Assembly (NCBI GenBank): GCA_949825025.1 | Contig: OX463778.1 | Coordinates: 48,198,829 to 48,262,828 of the forward strand | Reading direction: 5' to 3' | Source: Siphlonurus alternatus | Lineage: Eukaryota; Arthropoda; Insecta; Ephemeroptera; Siphlonuridae | Length of the DNA: 64,000 nucleotides | Part shown: positions 1 through 10,700 of the stretch, one piece after another | Numbering within the stretch: the first letter of the stretch is position 1 | How the letters are laid out: every line of letters starts with the position of its first letter | Notes under the pieces: generated by a model | What the model was told of the DNA's origin: nothing | Database searches by the model: none | The model's input: the letters and a program-made list of their open reading frames with translations, nothing else | Made by a program: the position numbers and the translations under genes

Positions 1-754
1 ACCGTATTATTTACACTTTATACAATGCCTTCTTATAGAGCAGCCAGTGATTTATAAATTTTATAATACATATTATTTGAGTGGCAGGAAATTTTAATTC
101 GCATCTTTGGGGGAAGGGGGGGGAGTCACACGTTACAGCATGCAACATCACAGCTTCTTCATGGCCATGAAAGCTTCAAAGGAGACTTTACAGGGCTCCC
201 TGCCACCGTGGTTCACAAGCTCACAGCATGGCTTGCAGCTACCTATAGACCACTGCAGTATGACGCCACAATGTCTGCATGGTGGGCCATGTGTTTTAAC
301 ACATGGTTTGCAAAGATAGGGGAAAACGGCAATGTTGTCAATTTTTGGTTTCTCTCTGCCTCATTCACTGTTGTCGTGTTGTTGTCAGTGACAGCTAGTG
401 TACTTGACAACCGCGCTTGTTTACGTGCAGTAGCCATCATCCACAAAAAAAATGTCGTATCTCTATAAGCATGCTTTTGCCATTACATTTTGCTGTAACT
501 TTGAGAAAATATTTAAGATTTTTGCGTTCACGTCGCTTTTTAAAATTTTGTAGAAGGTCATTTTTTTATTACTTACAGGAATTCAATTTGATAATTAAAT
601 AAAGTAAATAATTAATTAATTTTTGTTTAGGCAACTCGCCTTACTTTGAATTTGAAAAAGTTGCCTAATCTCGTGGTGTTAATATTTCTCTTTGTATTCG
701 GGTTTGTGATTTATAATAATGTTACTATATTATATTATTATAATATTTTTATAA

Positions 755-2925
755 TTTATAATGAATAAAATTATTTGATTATTAGCAATAATTATTTATT
801 GTATTAATTATATCAAATTCACATTATAGAGCGTGAATCGCAATCTTTTTACTTCACGCTCCTCTATTTTTGTTTCATTTTTTATTTTGCACTTTTCAGA
901 GATGTATGGTGATCATGCATAAAAATTAGATAACATTCGACTTTAAAAAGACGCTTGTCGCCTCAGAGCGTGGCCGTGCCTCGGGACAGGCACCTGGCCG
1001 CTGTATAATTATATCCTTCTTGGGACGCGCGTAGCCGCCTGCTTGGGCCGTGCGAGCGCAGTACGTATGAGCGACCAGGCTCCAAGCGGCCGTGGCGCGA
1101 GCACGTCCACATGGACGCAGAATTTGGAGCTGACCAACAAACTGTCCAACAAGCTGTTGCAGCAGCCGATATAATTATGGGAGACTATGGGATAGAAACC
1201 AAATAAAAAATTGGTGTTCAAAGTCTCAAAAAAAATCTCTAGTTTCAATATAAGATGCATATGTGAATGCTTTGGAAGGGAATTTTTTATCTTTTTCTAA
1301 TTATTTATGTATTGTTAAAATTGGTTCATATATAAAAAAAATATGTGTTTTCACTTCTTCAATTTCGGGGTCCCCCCTTCCCGCCCCTTCCACGTTTCGC
1401 TTTCCCGGTTTCTTCCGATTATATGAGTAAAATTATTTGATTATTAGCAATAATTCTTTCTTATATTAATTATATCAAATTCACATATTAAAGAGCGTAA
1501 ATCGCAATCTATCTATTTACTTCCCGCGCTTCTATTTTTTTTTATTTTATTTTGCATTTTTCAGAGATGCTTGGTGATCATGCATGGCATAAAAATTATA
1601 TAACAATCGACTTTAAAAAGACTTTTGTCGCCTCAGAGCATGGCCGTGCCTCGGGACAGGCGCCTGGCCGCTATTTCCACAACATTATTATGTTGCATTA
1701 ATTTTACGTTTTGACTATATAATAATACGACCGGATTACGACGCGATTACTATTATATTTTACAACATTACAGCACGTGCTCTGACATGTAAAAATATAT
1801 GCCGAGAAAATAGATTTAAGTGATAAGTGATTTTTTTTCAATAGTATTAAAAAAATATATATTAATTTACTAATTATATTTAATCGCTATCACTTTTACG
1901 TATCATTTTGAAAGAAAAATTACAATAGAAGTCATTCACCTTGCCCTGTGTTATTCTTATGGGGCACGGTGATTAACAAGGCTGCAAAGGGAAATTTTCC
2001 GAGGCGACGACTGTACACTTTATCAAGTTTTTTTTTTTTTACCTAGAAGACTTCTTTCTGTTCGCGAGCAACTTATAGTGGCGGGTCAACGTGTACACCG
2101 GGGGGTGCTTGGTATGGTAGAGAGGCGTTATAACGTGTGACAATTGATACGTTGCAGGGGTAGAATGAACAGTCTGTTGTTTCTTCCAGCGTAAGCTAGT
2201 ATATGGGAAAACGCGAACTATGGAGTTCCTTCATAGTGCAGTTGCAGTCACATGGGGGAGTAGAGCTGAGTGGGGATGCATGTAGAGCAGTGTTACAGCA
2301 TGCAACCATGCAGCTAGCTAGCTAGACCACTGCAGTATGATGCCACAAAGTCTGCATGGTGGGCCGACACATGGCCCACGCTCCCCTAACCGATGAAACG
2401 CTGACGTCAGAGTCATGTACGTGTTTTGGACAACTGCAGAGGAGCCGTGACTACAATGCGGCGGCGATCATGCATAAAAATTATATAACATTCAACTTTA
2501 AAAAGACGCGTGTCGCCTCAGAGCGTGGCCGTGCCTCGGGACAGGCGCCTGGCCGCTACTTCCACATAAATATCCTTTTTGGAGCGCGCGCAGCCGCCCG
2601 CTTGGGCCGTTCGAGCGAAGTATGAGCGAGAAGGCTCCAAGCGGCGCGGCGAGCACGTTCATGGACTCAGCAGAACTTGGAGCTGACCAACAAGCTGTTG
2701 CAGCACCCGATATAATTTATGGCCGGGAAACTTTATAAATGCATATATGGGATAGAAACCATAAAAAATTGGAGTTCAAAGTTTCAAAAAAATTCTAGTT
2801 TCAATATAAGATGCATGTGAATGCTTTGGAAGGGAGTTTTTATATTTTTTCTAATTATTTATGTATTGTTAAATTTGGTTGATATAAAAAAAAAAATGTG
2901 TCTTCACTTCTTCAATTTCCGAGGC
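755..2925. repeat. Three diverged direct copies of a local repeat unit
   Basis: Copy 1 spans about 755-1370, copy 2 about 1421-1690 (3' truncated) and copy 3 about 2290-2925. The best-conserved core, which starts GATCATGCAT and ends CTGGCCGCT, lies at 911-1002, 1575-1672 and 2465-2556. Copies 1 and 3 also share a GC-rich part (GCTCCAAGCGGC), a TTTCAATATAAGATGCAT stretch and a tail with CACTTCTTCAATTTC. Part of the same unit (ACCACTGCAGTATGA and GTCTGCATGGTGGGCC) recurs at about 137-292 and 2325-2366. All copies are in the same orientation. No open frame is shared, and I cannot assign it to a transposon class. Confidence 0.75.
1942..2013. mobile_element. Relic half of the mariner-like MITE found intact at 22.2 kb
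   Basis: The segment ends in GAGGCGACGACTGTA and contains GTGATTAACAAGGCTG and CTGTGTTATTCTTA. These match, in order, one arm and the loop of the complete element at 22222-22341. Only one arm remains. Confidence 0.7.
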
Positions 2926-3335
2926 TGCTCTGGCTGCCCCCGCCAACTTGCCAAATTGGCGCTAGGGTGGGGGAACATGTGTTCTGGCTGCCTCCGCCAG
3001 CTGGCGCTAGTGTGCAGGACATGTGTTCGTAATACCAACTCTTTAGTGAAAAATCAACCAAATAAATCAATTATAAATAATTATTAAAAATAATAAAAAT
3101 TCACCTCTCAAAGTGTTCATTTGCATCTTATACATTGATTCTAGAATTTTTTTGAGACTTTGAACTTCAAGGGGGTGGGTCTCTTAAGGTGGTGGATGAC
3201 CCTCGTAGTTTAGGTTTAATGGTAGATTTGATACCCATCGTGCCCCCAAAAGCTTGCATTAATCCCTCGTCCCTTTCCACAACCAGCACTGTGGAGCTAG
3301 TATGTATGCTCAATCAGGTAAGTAATCTTGTATAC

Positions 3336-3630
3336 CTTCTCTTTTTCGCCTCACACGTAGATTCATAAGCCTGTGGTAGATGTAGCAATACATGTGACGC
3401 ACACACCATGATTCAAGACCAAGGCTATGGTTGACATGGATCACAGGAGACTTATTCTGATTCTCAGTCACCGGTACAATGTCAAATTCTTCCCTGGAAT
3501 ACAGAAACGCATATTAATAATTAATATTGCTAAAAATGTTAAGTTATACTTACAGTTTTGGATCTTTCTTAAATACTGAGTCAATGTCAGCAAGGATCCT
3601 TTCAGCAGCTGGAAAGGCGTCGTCCTGCAT
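3336..3630 (-). CDS. PTAR1: PTAR1-like protein prenyltransferase alpha-repeat protein, first two coding exons (partial)
   Basis: Two minus-strand exons, both too short to stand out as ORFs. Exon 1 is 3630-3554 (ATG at 3630, 25 codons plus CT, donor GTAAGT). Exon 2 is 3493-3336 (acceptor TATTCCAG, donor GTATAC). Joined, they encode 78 residues in one phase: an N-terminal helix (AAERILADIDSVFKKDP), then SPVIHVNHSLGLESWCVRHM and a basic RVRRKRE end. Order and spacing match the PTAR1 N-terminus, especially the LGVESWC block before the first prenyltransferase alpha repeat. In mammals PTAR1 pairs with RABGGTB to form GGTase III, which geranylgeranylates proteins such as YKT6 and FBXL2; that role is inferred here by homology only. 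The repeat-bearing exons are not visible and must lie left of the window or in unrecognised sequence. The exon 2 donor is the weakest boundary. The upstream neighbour on the same strand is STX18. Confidence 0.82.
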
Positions 3631-3900
3631 GTTTGATTTTTGATAGATTAGCAACTTTCACGTAAAACTTAGACGCAAGTTTTATATATCTTCACCAGCA
3701 GAGTTTATTTTATTATTCAATGCATGTATGTATTATGCAAGCAAAGTACACCAGTCATGATACATTTCGAAATATTTTTGGTGAAATAGTTGTTGGCGAA
3801 TATTTACACTTGACAGAAGTTTAGTTCACGATTGTATATAGCATATAGTAGGTGGCAGCAGCTATCACGTCAGCTACTTGGGGCGGTAATTTTTAAATGT
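3631..3900 (-). promoter_or_regulatory. Presumed PTAR1 5' leader and promoter
   Basis: This is the stretch just upstream of the PTAR1 start on the minus strand. It is AT-rich except for 3851-3886, a G/C-richer block that reads on the minus strand with a CRE-like TGACGTGA. No TATA box or clear initiator is visible. The promoter assignment rests on position only. Confidence 0.3.
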
Positions 3901-4121
3901 AATTCATGTGCAGATACATTCAGAGACCCTGTATGGTCTCTGAGAGATATATAATATCATTAATTATTATATTACCAGGGTTTCTGTATTATTATACAGT
4001 ATTAACCAAAGGTATTAACAGTATCTCGAATCCAGATGCATGGTATATTATAGGCTCTAGTAAATAATTTAAGTATAAATTTATAAAATAAGTTTAATTA
4101 AAAATATAATAATAGATATAG

Positions 4122-4252
4122 AGGTCTGTTCATAAATACACAATCAGAATAAAAGAATTGATTATATGTGATGAACCTTATGTTCCATGTACAGAAGGTT
4201 CATCACAAAAAATCGATATTTTCTGATTGTGCATGTATTTATAAACAGACCT
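4122..4252. mobile_element. Short foldback element (AGGTCTGTTCATAAA termini)
   Basis: The ends are inverted copies: AGGTCTGTTCATAAATAC on the left and its near-complement ending CAGACCT on the right. The arms include an ACAATCAGAA block, and a second inner hairpin is built from GATGAACCTT and AAGGTTCATC. It is about 131 bp with no coding capacity. The termini resemble those of the element at 35489-35607 (GGCCTGTTCGTAAA), suggesting one family. Confidence 0.75.
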
Positions 4253-4700
4253 AATATTATATAAAGCTTAATTAATGCATCATTATTTATTATGAATTTT
4301 ATAATGAATCTATTTTATAATCATCGTTTTATATTAAATAATGTCAAACTTACTGGTGCACCAAAAAAATAGCTACCTGCACCCTCTCTGCTTTCTAATA
4401 ATTTTAGTAGTTAACATTTAAAGAGGGCGTAAGTGTATATCATCTTGGGTGGTCGGTCTTGCGGGCGTCAAGCGAAAGTGGGGCTTATATGAGAGATGTC
4501 AGGCTCATTCAGAGCATTTTACGCTGCCTAAAGTTTTCCAGAGAAATATATTCACTCGGAAAGATATTTTAAACTTTTGCAAACTTTCCGTGTGGGAAAA
4601 ATAAGCCCTCCGGTTCCACAGACCATATCATTTGAGAATCTTTAAATCTTAACTAATCTTAAGCACACCTTTAATCTCTTATGTACTGAATTAATAATAT

Positions 4701-5063
4701 TTAAGGGTAAGGTAACGCCACCAATGTTAAAAAAAATCCCTCACACAAAAATGCTGAAAAAAAATTAAAATGTTCTCCTCTACACCCCCTATATATCATG
4801 GTACCTAAAATATCAGGTATACAAATACGATCTAGTTTTTGAGTTATGAACTTTTAAAGTTGACTACTTTAACATGGAGAAATGGAAAGAAATCCCATGT
4901 TAAATTAGTCAACTTTAAAAATTCATAACTCAAAAACTAGATCAAATTTGTATACCTGATATTTTAGCTACTGATAGGGGGTGTAGAGGATAACATTTTA
5001 AATTTTTTTCATAATTTTTGTGAGGGATTTTTTTTAACATTGGTGGCGTTACCTTACCCTTAA
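4701..5063. mobile_element. TTAA-flanked foldback MITE, copy 1
   Basis: It begins TTAAGGGTAAGGTAACGCC and ends with the reverse complement, so it is one long hairpin with arms of about 165 bp around a short loop. TTAA lies at both boundaries. Other copies are at 15957-16322, 34732-35285 (nested pair) and, with different ends, 61384-61762. There is no coding capacity. TTAA target choice is typical of piggyBac-type transposases, but no transposase is present here. Confidence 0.85.
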
Positions 5064-6119
5064 ATTAATATTCTTTTCGGATTAGCAAGTTTCTCTGAAG
5101 AAAAGTTACATCATATAATGGTTACATTAAAATTGAAATAAACAGATCGTTTTTGTATCATAACAAATTTATTGAAATTAAATGTATTAAACTGAGGAAC
5201 AAGTTTTCTAATAGATAACTACACAATATTATGATGCAATGTATGGAAATACATAATTAATTGATCTGGGATATCAGCAAAGATATAACAATTTAACACA
5301 CATGATTCTCACATTTTCAGTACCCACATACACTTCTTAAAAATAGTCAATAAATTGGAAACTTTCTATAGCAAAATTTCCTAATATTTTAATGGATAAG
5401 CATAGGATAAAAAATAAATACATAAAAAAAACAATAGAAATGGTTAACTACTGCATATTCACAGTAACTACAATTAATAGTAATGATTCTGTAATGAATA
5501 TAATTTAATTAATTAATTATATGTGGAAAAAGGAAGCAGTGCTATGGTTTGTTAAAAAAAAAAGAGGAAAGGAACTTATATGACAGCAAAAGATATTTTG
5601 GGAAGGGAGTTAGTTGATGCAGCAAAAAGAGAAAAATTTAAAACAAAGTGTGTGCAGTATAGGTTTGACTTGCAGCTCATTTTTAGAGAGAAAGAGAGAT
5701 TTTTTTTTAAATGGGGGGGGGGGGAGCTTCATTAGCTACTTTTTGCAAAACCATCACATAAATAATACATTCGGCACATCACTTTGCAGCCATGGACAGC
5801 AAACCTTCTCTCTCTCAAAACAAGCGGCAAGTGAAAATTTTACAAGGAATTGCATAAAAAAATTCTCTTTTTGCTGGGTCATGCAATGACTGCTAAAAGC
5901 TCCAACTAACAAATCCCAACAAATCTTTTGCTATCATATGTGATCCTATTCTCTTTTTTTTTTTTTATTTAAGAAATTGAATAAGAATGCATAATTTAAT
6001 AATTAACTTATTCTTGTATTTGCTGTGAATAAGAGTACGCTGTATTAAAGTTAAATAATGCTAAAAGCTGAGAACCCCCTTACATAAATTTTTAAAAAAG
6101 GTAGCAAAAATGAAAATAA
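5064..6119. other. STX18 3' flank and probable 3' UTR
   Basis: AT-rich DNA downstream of the STX18 stop on the minus strand. The minus strand carries AATAAA at 5173-5168, which would give a 3' UTR of about 950 nt, and another near 5965. A G12 run lies near 5713-5725. The plus-strand ORF at 5614-5889 has no recognisable family and atypical composition, so I do not call it. Confidence 0.4.
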
Positions 6120-7106
6120 TTAATCATTGTACCAATCTAGAAACAGGAGAGAAAATGACATAACAAGTAGGAAAAACAAAATGAAGACACGTAAGCCTGC
6201 GTTTCTCTGAATAGCCTGTCTGATCTGCTCATTACCATCCTTCACATTCTCCGTGGCGCCAACCACAGTGGTAGCAATTCTGTCAATGTCCTTTTCCTGT
6301 TGTAGAACCTTCTCGGTGAATATCTCCTGCAACTCAGCTATGTGCACCACCTTGCTCTCGATCTGACGAACCTCCTCACTGAGGCTGTTAAGCTCGTTGA
6401 ACAGCTGTTCATTCTCCTGCTCAAACATCTGTAGCTCCTCTGCTGACAGCTGCTCCGCTTCTTGCACTGCAAAACTTGACTCTTCACTCAAGTCCAGTCG
6501 CTGCAGCTTTCGAGGACTGGCCTCTCCTTCTGTTGAACCATGATCTTTGGATCCTCCAAACTCTGAAGCTGAGTGTTTCTTGGCAGCAGCAGAAGTCTTT
6601 AGAGGGCTTCCATCCATCTCCAGCCTTGACATTTTTTGCATATCAATTGTTCTTTTAACTCTTATTGCTCTCTGTTCTGAATATATTTTGCAAACAGATT
6701 TTAAATAACATTCGATCATATCAAGTACAATTTGTCTATGTTCAATTAACTGTGTAGAACCTTCTAATTTTAATGTTTCCTTTTTAAAATCTTGAATCAA
6801 ATGAGAACAAGTGTTCATGATACGTTGAGCACCAGCGTCTATTTTATCTCGTTCAGAGTCTGACATCTGAGGGATGTCAGACAAGTGCCCTGCAAAATTT
6901 AAATAGGCTTTTCTACTATCTTGAAGAAAGTCTCTAAGGCGAGTTATATTATTAACAACTTCTTTTGCTTTAAGGGTAAACCCAGACCTTTGAACTCGAG
7001 GTCCCAGGATTTTACTCTTGTCGTTGTCTCCGCCAATGACTCCAAAAGCCTTGTTTCTTGTCCGAACTGTCTTCACACAGGCCTTGAACAACATTGTGAT
7101 GTCCAT
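6120..7106 (-). CDS. STX18: Syntaxin-18 (ER t-SNARE), complete, single coding exon
   Basis: A 328-residue protein, close to the family length. It opens MDITMLFKACVKTVRTRNKA, the family N-terminal block, and carries the conserved YSEQRAIRVKR segment at 142-152. A low-complexity linker spans about 165-220, and a Qa-type SNARE motif about 237-298 contains MFEQENEQL just before it, LQEIFTEKVLQQE and VVGATEN. The zero-layer glutamine is probably Q269 or Q270. One C-terminal transmembrane helix (about 305-322) ends in LLFLDWYND, so it is tail-anchored. Family role: ER SNARE acting with USE1, BNIP1 and SEC22B, tethered by the NRZ complex, in Golgi-to-ER retrograde fusion. The whole coding region lies in one exon. 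A strong acceptor (TTTATTTTCAG) ends 14 nt before the ATG, so an intron sits in the 5' UTR. The start is set by homology and lies directly downstream of that acceptor. Confidence 0.97.
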   Translation of the reverse strand: MDITMLFKACVKTVRTRNKAFGVIGGDNDKSKILGPRVQRSGFTLKAKEVVNNITRLRDFLQDSRKAYLNFAGHLSDIPQMSDSERDKIDAGAQRIMNTCSHLIQDFKKETLKLEGSTQLIEHRQIVLDMIECYLKSVCKIYSEQRAIRVKRTIDMQKMSRLEMDGSPLKTSAAAKKHSASEFGGSKDHGSTEGEASPRKLQRLDLSEESSFAVQEAEQLSAEELQMFEQENEQLFNELNSLSEEVRQIESKVVHIAELQEIFTEKVLQQEKDIDRIATTVVGATENVKDGNEQIRQAIQRNAGLRVFILFFLLVMSFSLLFLDWYND

Positions 7107-7120
7107 GGCTACTGCAATTC

Positions 7121-7440
7121 CTGAAAATAAAGACCATTATTTTTGCGGTTGTAAAATATTACATGTTTACTATTTTATGTATGCTTATTACTCATATTAC
7201 AAGGTAGTTCTAAATGTAGTATGATACCAGTTGCAGAGCCCATTCAGCATTAAGCAGAAGAAAATTAGTATGCATATATTTATTACACAGTATGATATGC
7301 ATACAGTACCTTATTATATGCATACTGTATGCATAAAGTAAAAGTACTGCATACATTACATGTACATTATAATTTATAATACTGTACTGCGTGCATGATT
7401 CTGAAAAATCTGATAGCTTGAGTTAAGTATATTATCTTAC
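7121..7440 (-). other. STX18 5'-UTR intron
   Basis: On the minus strand a consensus donor (CTAAG|GTAAGATA, exon ending at 7441) pairs with the acceptor TTTATTTTCAG at 7121. The inferred intron is 320 nt and splits the 5' UTR 14 nt before the start codon. Its body is AT-rich and holds several TATGCATAC-type palindromes. Inferred from splice consensus only. Confidence 0.65.
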
Positions 7441-7777
7441 CTTAGCTGAGTTTACGGAATACTTCAAGACTTTTATGCTAATTTTAAAGCAAAAATGATA
7501 TTATTAAAAAAATTGTCACACACTGTCAACGCCAGCTGGTAATAAATTTCTCAAAACAATGAAATCTCGCAGAAATAGATATGATTATCGACTCGTTTTT
7601 TTTTTTTTTTTTTCCTAACTCTGATTTTGGGTGCAACTTCATAGTTGTCAGTTGCATTCGTAGGGGCTTTGTTCTCAGGAAGTTTGTATCAAAATTACTA
7701 TAACTGGATTATTTTTTAAGTGTAAAAGTGCTTTTCCTTAAAATTGCATAACATATAGTAATTAAATTTCTTGTGGT
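7441..7777. promoter_or_regulatory. Divergent promoter region between STX18 and MBD2/3
   Basis: STX18 (minus) and MBD2/3 (plus) are head to head. Only about 340 bp separate the inferred STX18 5' exon donor from the MBD2/3 start codon, so both transcripts must start here or very near. There is a T-run of about 21 and no clear TATA box. Shared regulation is an inference from spacing. Confidence 0.55.
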
Positions 7778-10700
7778 ATGTCAGTTGAAAGGAAAAAGTA
7801 CGATTGTACGGCGTTGCCAAAAGGCTGGCAAAGAGAAGAGGTCATCCGGAAAACAGGACTTTCTGCTGGCAAAGTAGATGTGTATTATTACAGGTAACTT
7901 TTTTTAATAATGCGTATGTTATGTATGCATACAGTAGGCCACCTAGAACCTAGAAGGGAGCCTGAGCCACTTATTATGGGTTCTATGGGTTAAAAAGTGG
8001 AGAGGCCAGTATGTTGTGTTGTGTGCATATATGCATACTGTATGTACAGTATGTATATGCATACTTATTGTAAGCGTTCCCTGACGGCCGCTGACCCAAG
8101 GCTCCCACAGCCTTAATGGCGATCCGAGTATGCATACAGTATGCATACATAAGATACATAACAGGCGCGGATCCAGAATAAAATTTTGGGTGTGCTGGCC
8201 TCACAAACCCAATGTTAATAAAAAAAAAAAAAAAAAAATGGAGGGGGACTGTAACCTCTGTAATGCCTGCATGTATTTCCATATTATCATTTTAAATCCA
8301 ACATTTTGAAGAGAAGGGGGGGGAGGGGACTGTAATCCACACCTGTAATAAAACGATCCTGCCTGACCCTGGGACTATGCCCTAAGGCATACCTATGCAT
8401 ACTATGAAATTATGATACAGCCTGATACAGGACATGCATCTTTACATATTTGCATCATATCATATACTACATTGCAGTCTTTCAAACAAAAGTTATCGCC
8501 TGAAAATTTTCCGCAAATTACATAGGCTCGTCCGATTGCAGGCATTATGCATTTATACTGTATGGTTTACACTACATATACAGTAATATATAATTATGTG
8601 TATCATACCATTGCAAATAGAAGCGGAAACTATGATAGAAATTTTCGTCAGTTCCAACTAATTTGAGATGTAACCTTTTGCTTGAAATGCTGCATGCATG
8701 TGTATAATATGCCAATATCACAGGAAGTAAATAAAATACAGTACCTAAAGAAAATAAAACAAAGAAAAGTTGAATGTATGATATAAGTAATAAGTTCTTT
8801 TACTATTTTGCCTGCATGCAGAATTCTCTACCACTTCCACCAGAATGGCGGCCTGTGCGCGCATGTTTTCTCTCACTCCTGTATAGTGGACTGATTGCGT
8901 TGCTCATGCAACCACCTTATAGCATCTACCAGTCTGTAGTGTTCACATAATACATTGGTAAAGTCTGTACAGTACATTGTGTAATATAGCAGACAAATAC
9001 ATTACCCATGTTTCATTGAGCTCTACACAAGGCTTGTGTAGCCTTGTGTAGAGGTCAATGACATGTTTATATTCTTTCAAATCTTAGTGAATACCCCAAT
9101 AGCAATAATATTAGTGCTTGTTTCTGTTATTATGCTTGCCAACAATGAAAATAATCAAATATTTATAATACTGTATGTAAATTAAGATATTGATCGGCTT
9201 TAAGAAGTTCACAAGCAAGGACTCCCAGAGTACAGTATTGCTTTCATTAAAAATATATGTATATGTCTAGTTCATTATTATTTTTTTTTATTATTTACGG
9301 TGTGATTTTTTTTTCTTCCGGCAGCCCAAGTGGAAAGAAGTTTCGTAGCAAACCCCAACTTGCCCGTCATATTGGAGACTCTTTAGACCTGGCGACGTTT
9401 GATTTCCGTACCGGACGGGTGAACAACATGCTAGTCCGCAAGAACAAGAAGCAGAAGGGAGCTCAGTTGGACTACAGGTAGCCTATCCTCAGATAATTTG
9501 ATGCATTAAGCCTGGTTTACGCAGACGCAAAAAAAAACTTCTGCGTCAAGCGTCTAGCGTCAAGATTTGGTCTGTTCTTGCAGAAGCATTTTTCATGCTT
9601 CTCGTACTACATTGGCAGTTATTGGTCAAGCTCGCTTGATTTTTTTCTTCTCCTTACGACTTCGTAATAATTCGGCAGTTGTCGACACTTCTCGGGATCA
9701 CAATTCTTTCAGTCGGTTAATTTTTTTTTGTTCAGCTTCCGAGAGAGCTGAAGACATTTTACAACTTTTAAATTCAATATTAAATCAAAACAATTTTTCG
9801 TTTTCTTCCAAAGTCAAGTGAAGACTTTCGCAGTTTTGGCGCAATTTCATTGTTTTGAAATGCGAGCATCTCATTGGTCGGGGGGCGGGGCAGACGCAGA
9901 AGCAAGAAGCAAAAGTTGAGAGTTGGTCAACTTTTGCGTCTTGCGTCTGCTTCTTGCGTTTGGCGTCTGGATGCGTAAACCATGCCATATGGTAACACTT
10001 ACTTCAACTCTTGCATCTGACGCAGAAGTTTTTTTTTGCGTCTGCGTAAACCAGGCTTTAGTTTACCTGAAAATGCAATATTTTAAACTGATTTCTTAAA
10101 CTAGTAGATTTTTTTTTTAATTTTTAAGTAAGTAATGATAAATAATAATTTAATAATAAATTTTAAATAGAGTGGTATCAAGTGCAAGATCTTCTTTTAA
10201 TGTCCGCATTTTTTACAGTGATGCACAAGGCATGCGACAAGACTGCATTACATCTGGCCGTGGAGTTCGCAGTGATGCCTCGCTGGTGCCTCCCATTCGT
10301 CAAACTGCCTCCATCTTCAAGCAGCCAGTCACTGTGTACAAGACACAGGAAGGCAAGGTTAAGTCAGACTACAAACATGGCCCACAGGAGAAGCCAAAGC
10401 AGGTGAGCACATGTAGCGAGCATACTTCTATGGCCAAGATCTGAGGACATTAATCAGAGACAGAATACAGCCACAGTTGAGAACAGTGCAGTTAGTAGAT
10501 AAATTTGTATGATGTAGCCATGTTGTCACTCAAAATCACTAAAAATAGTGTTAAACTCATTTTTCAGTTTCATTTTGCACCCTTTCTTTGTGCTTTATTT
10601 TTGTTGTGTATTCCAGCTGTTCTGGGAGAAACGTCTGGAGGGTCTGAAGGCTTGTGACCTGGACGGCATAGAGTTCAACTCAATGGAGCTGCCTCGCGGG

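Larger units (their letters stand above)
1..3335. other. Repeat-rich DNA, no coding exon recognised
   Basis: No exon could be supported on either strand. If PTAR1 continues to the left, this is probably its intron 2. It contains several diverged copies of one repeat unit (listed separately), a relic of a mariner-like MITE, and AT-rich filler. Short ORFs here are interrupted copies of the repeat rather than genes. Confidence 0.6.
7894..9324 (+). other. MBD2/3 intron 1 contents
   Basis: A 1431-nt intron. It holds clusters of TATGCATAC palindromes (8022-8070, 8126-8153), a transposon-end-like stretch at 8164-8350 (CAGGCGCGGATCCAGAA head, then an A-run) and a perfect-looking short hairpin at 9014-9060. 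No coding exon is seen. Confidence 0.7.

Noticed and set aside
3309..3325. Consensus plus-strand donor (TCAG|GTAAGTAA)
   Set aside because: No plus-strand coding sequence precedes it, and the neighbouring exon is on the minus strand.
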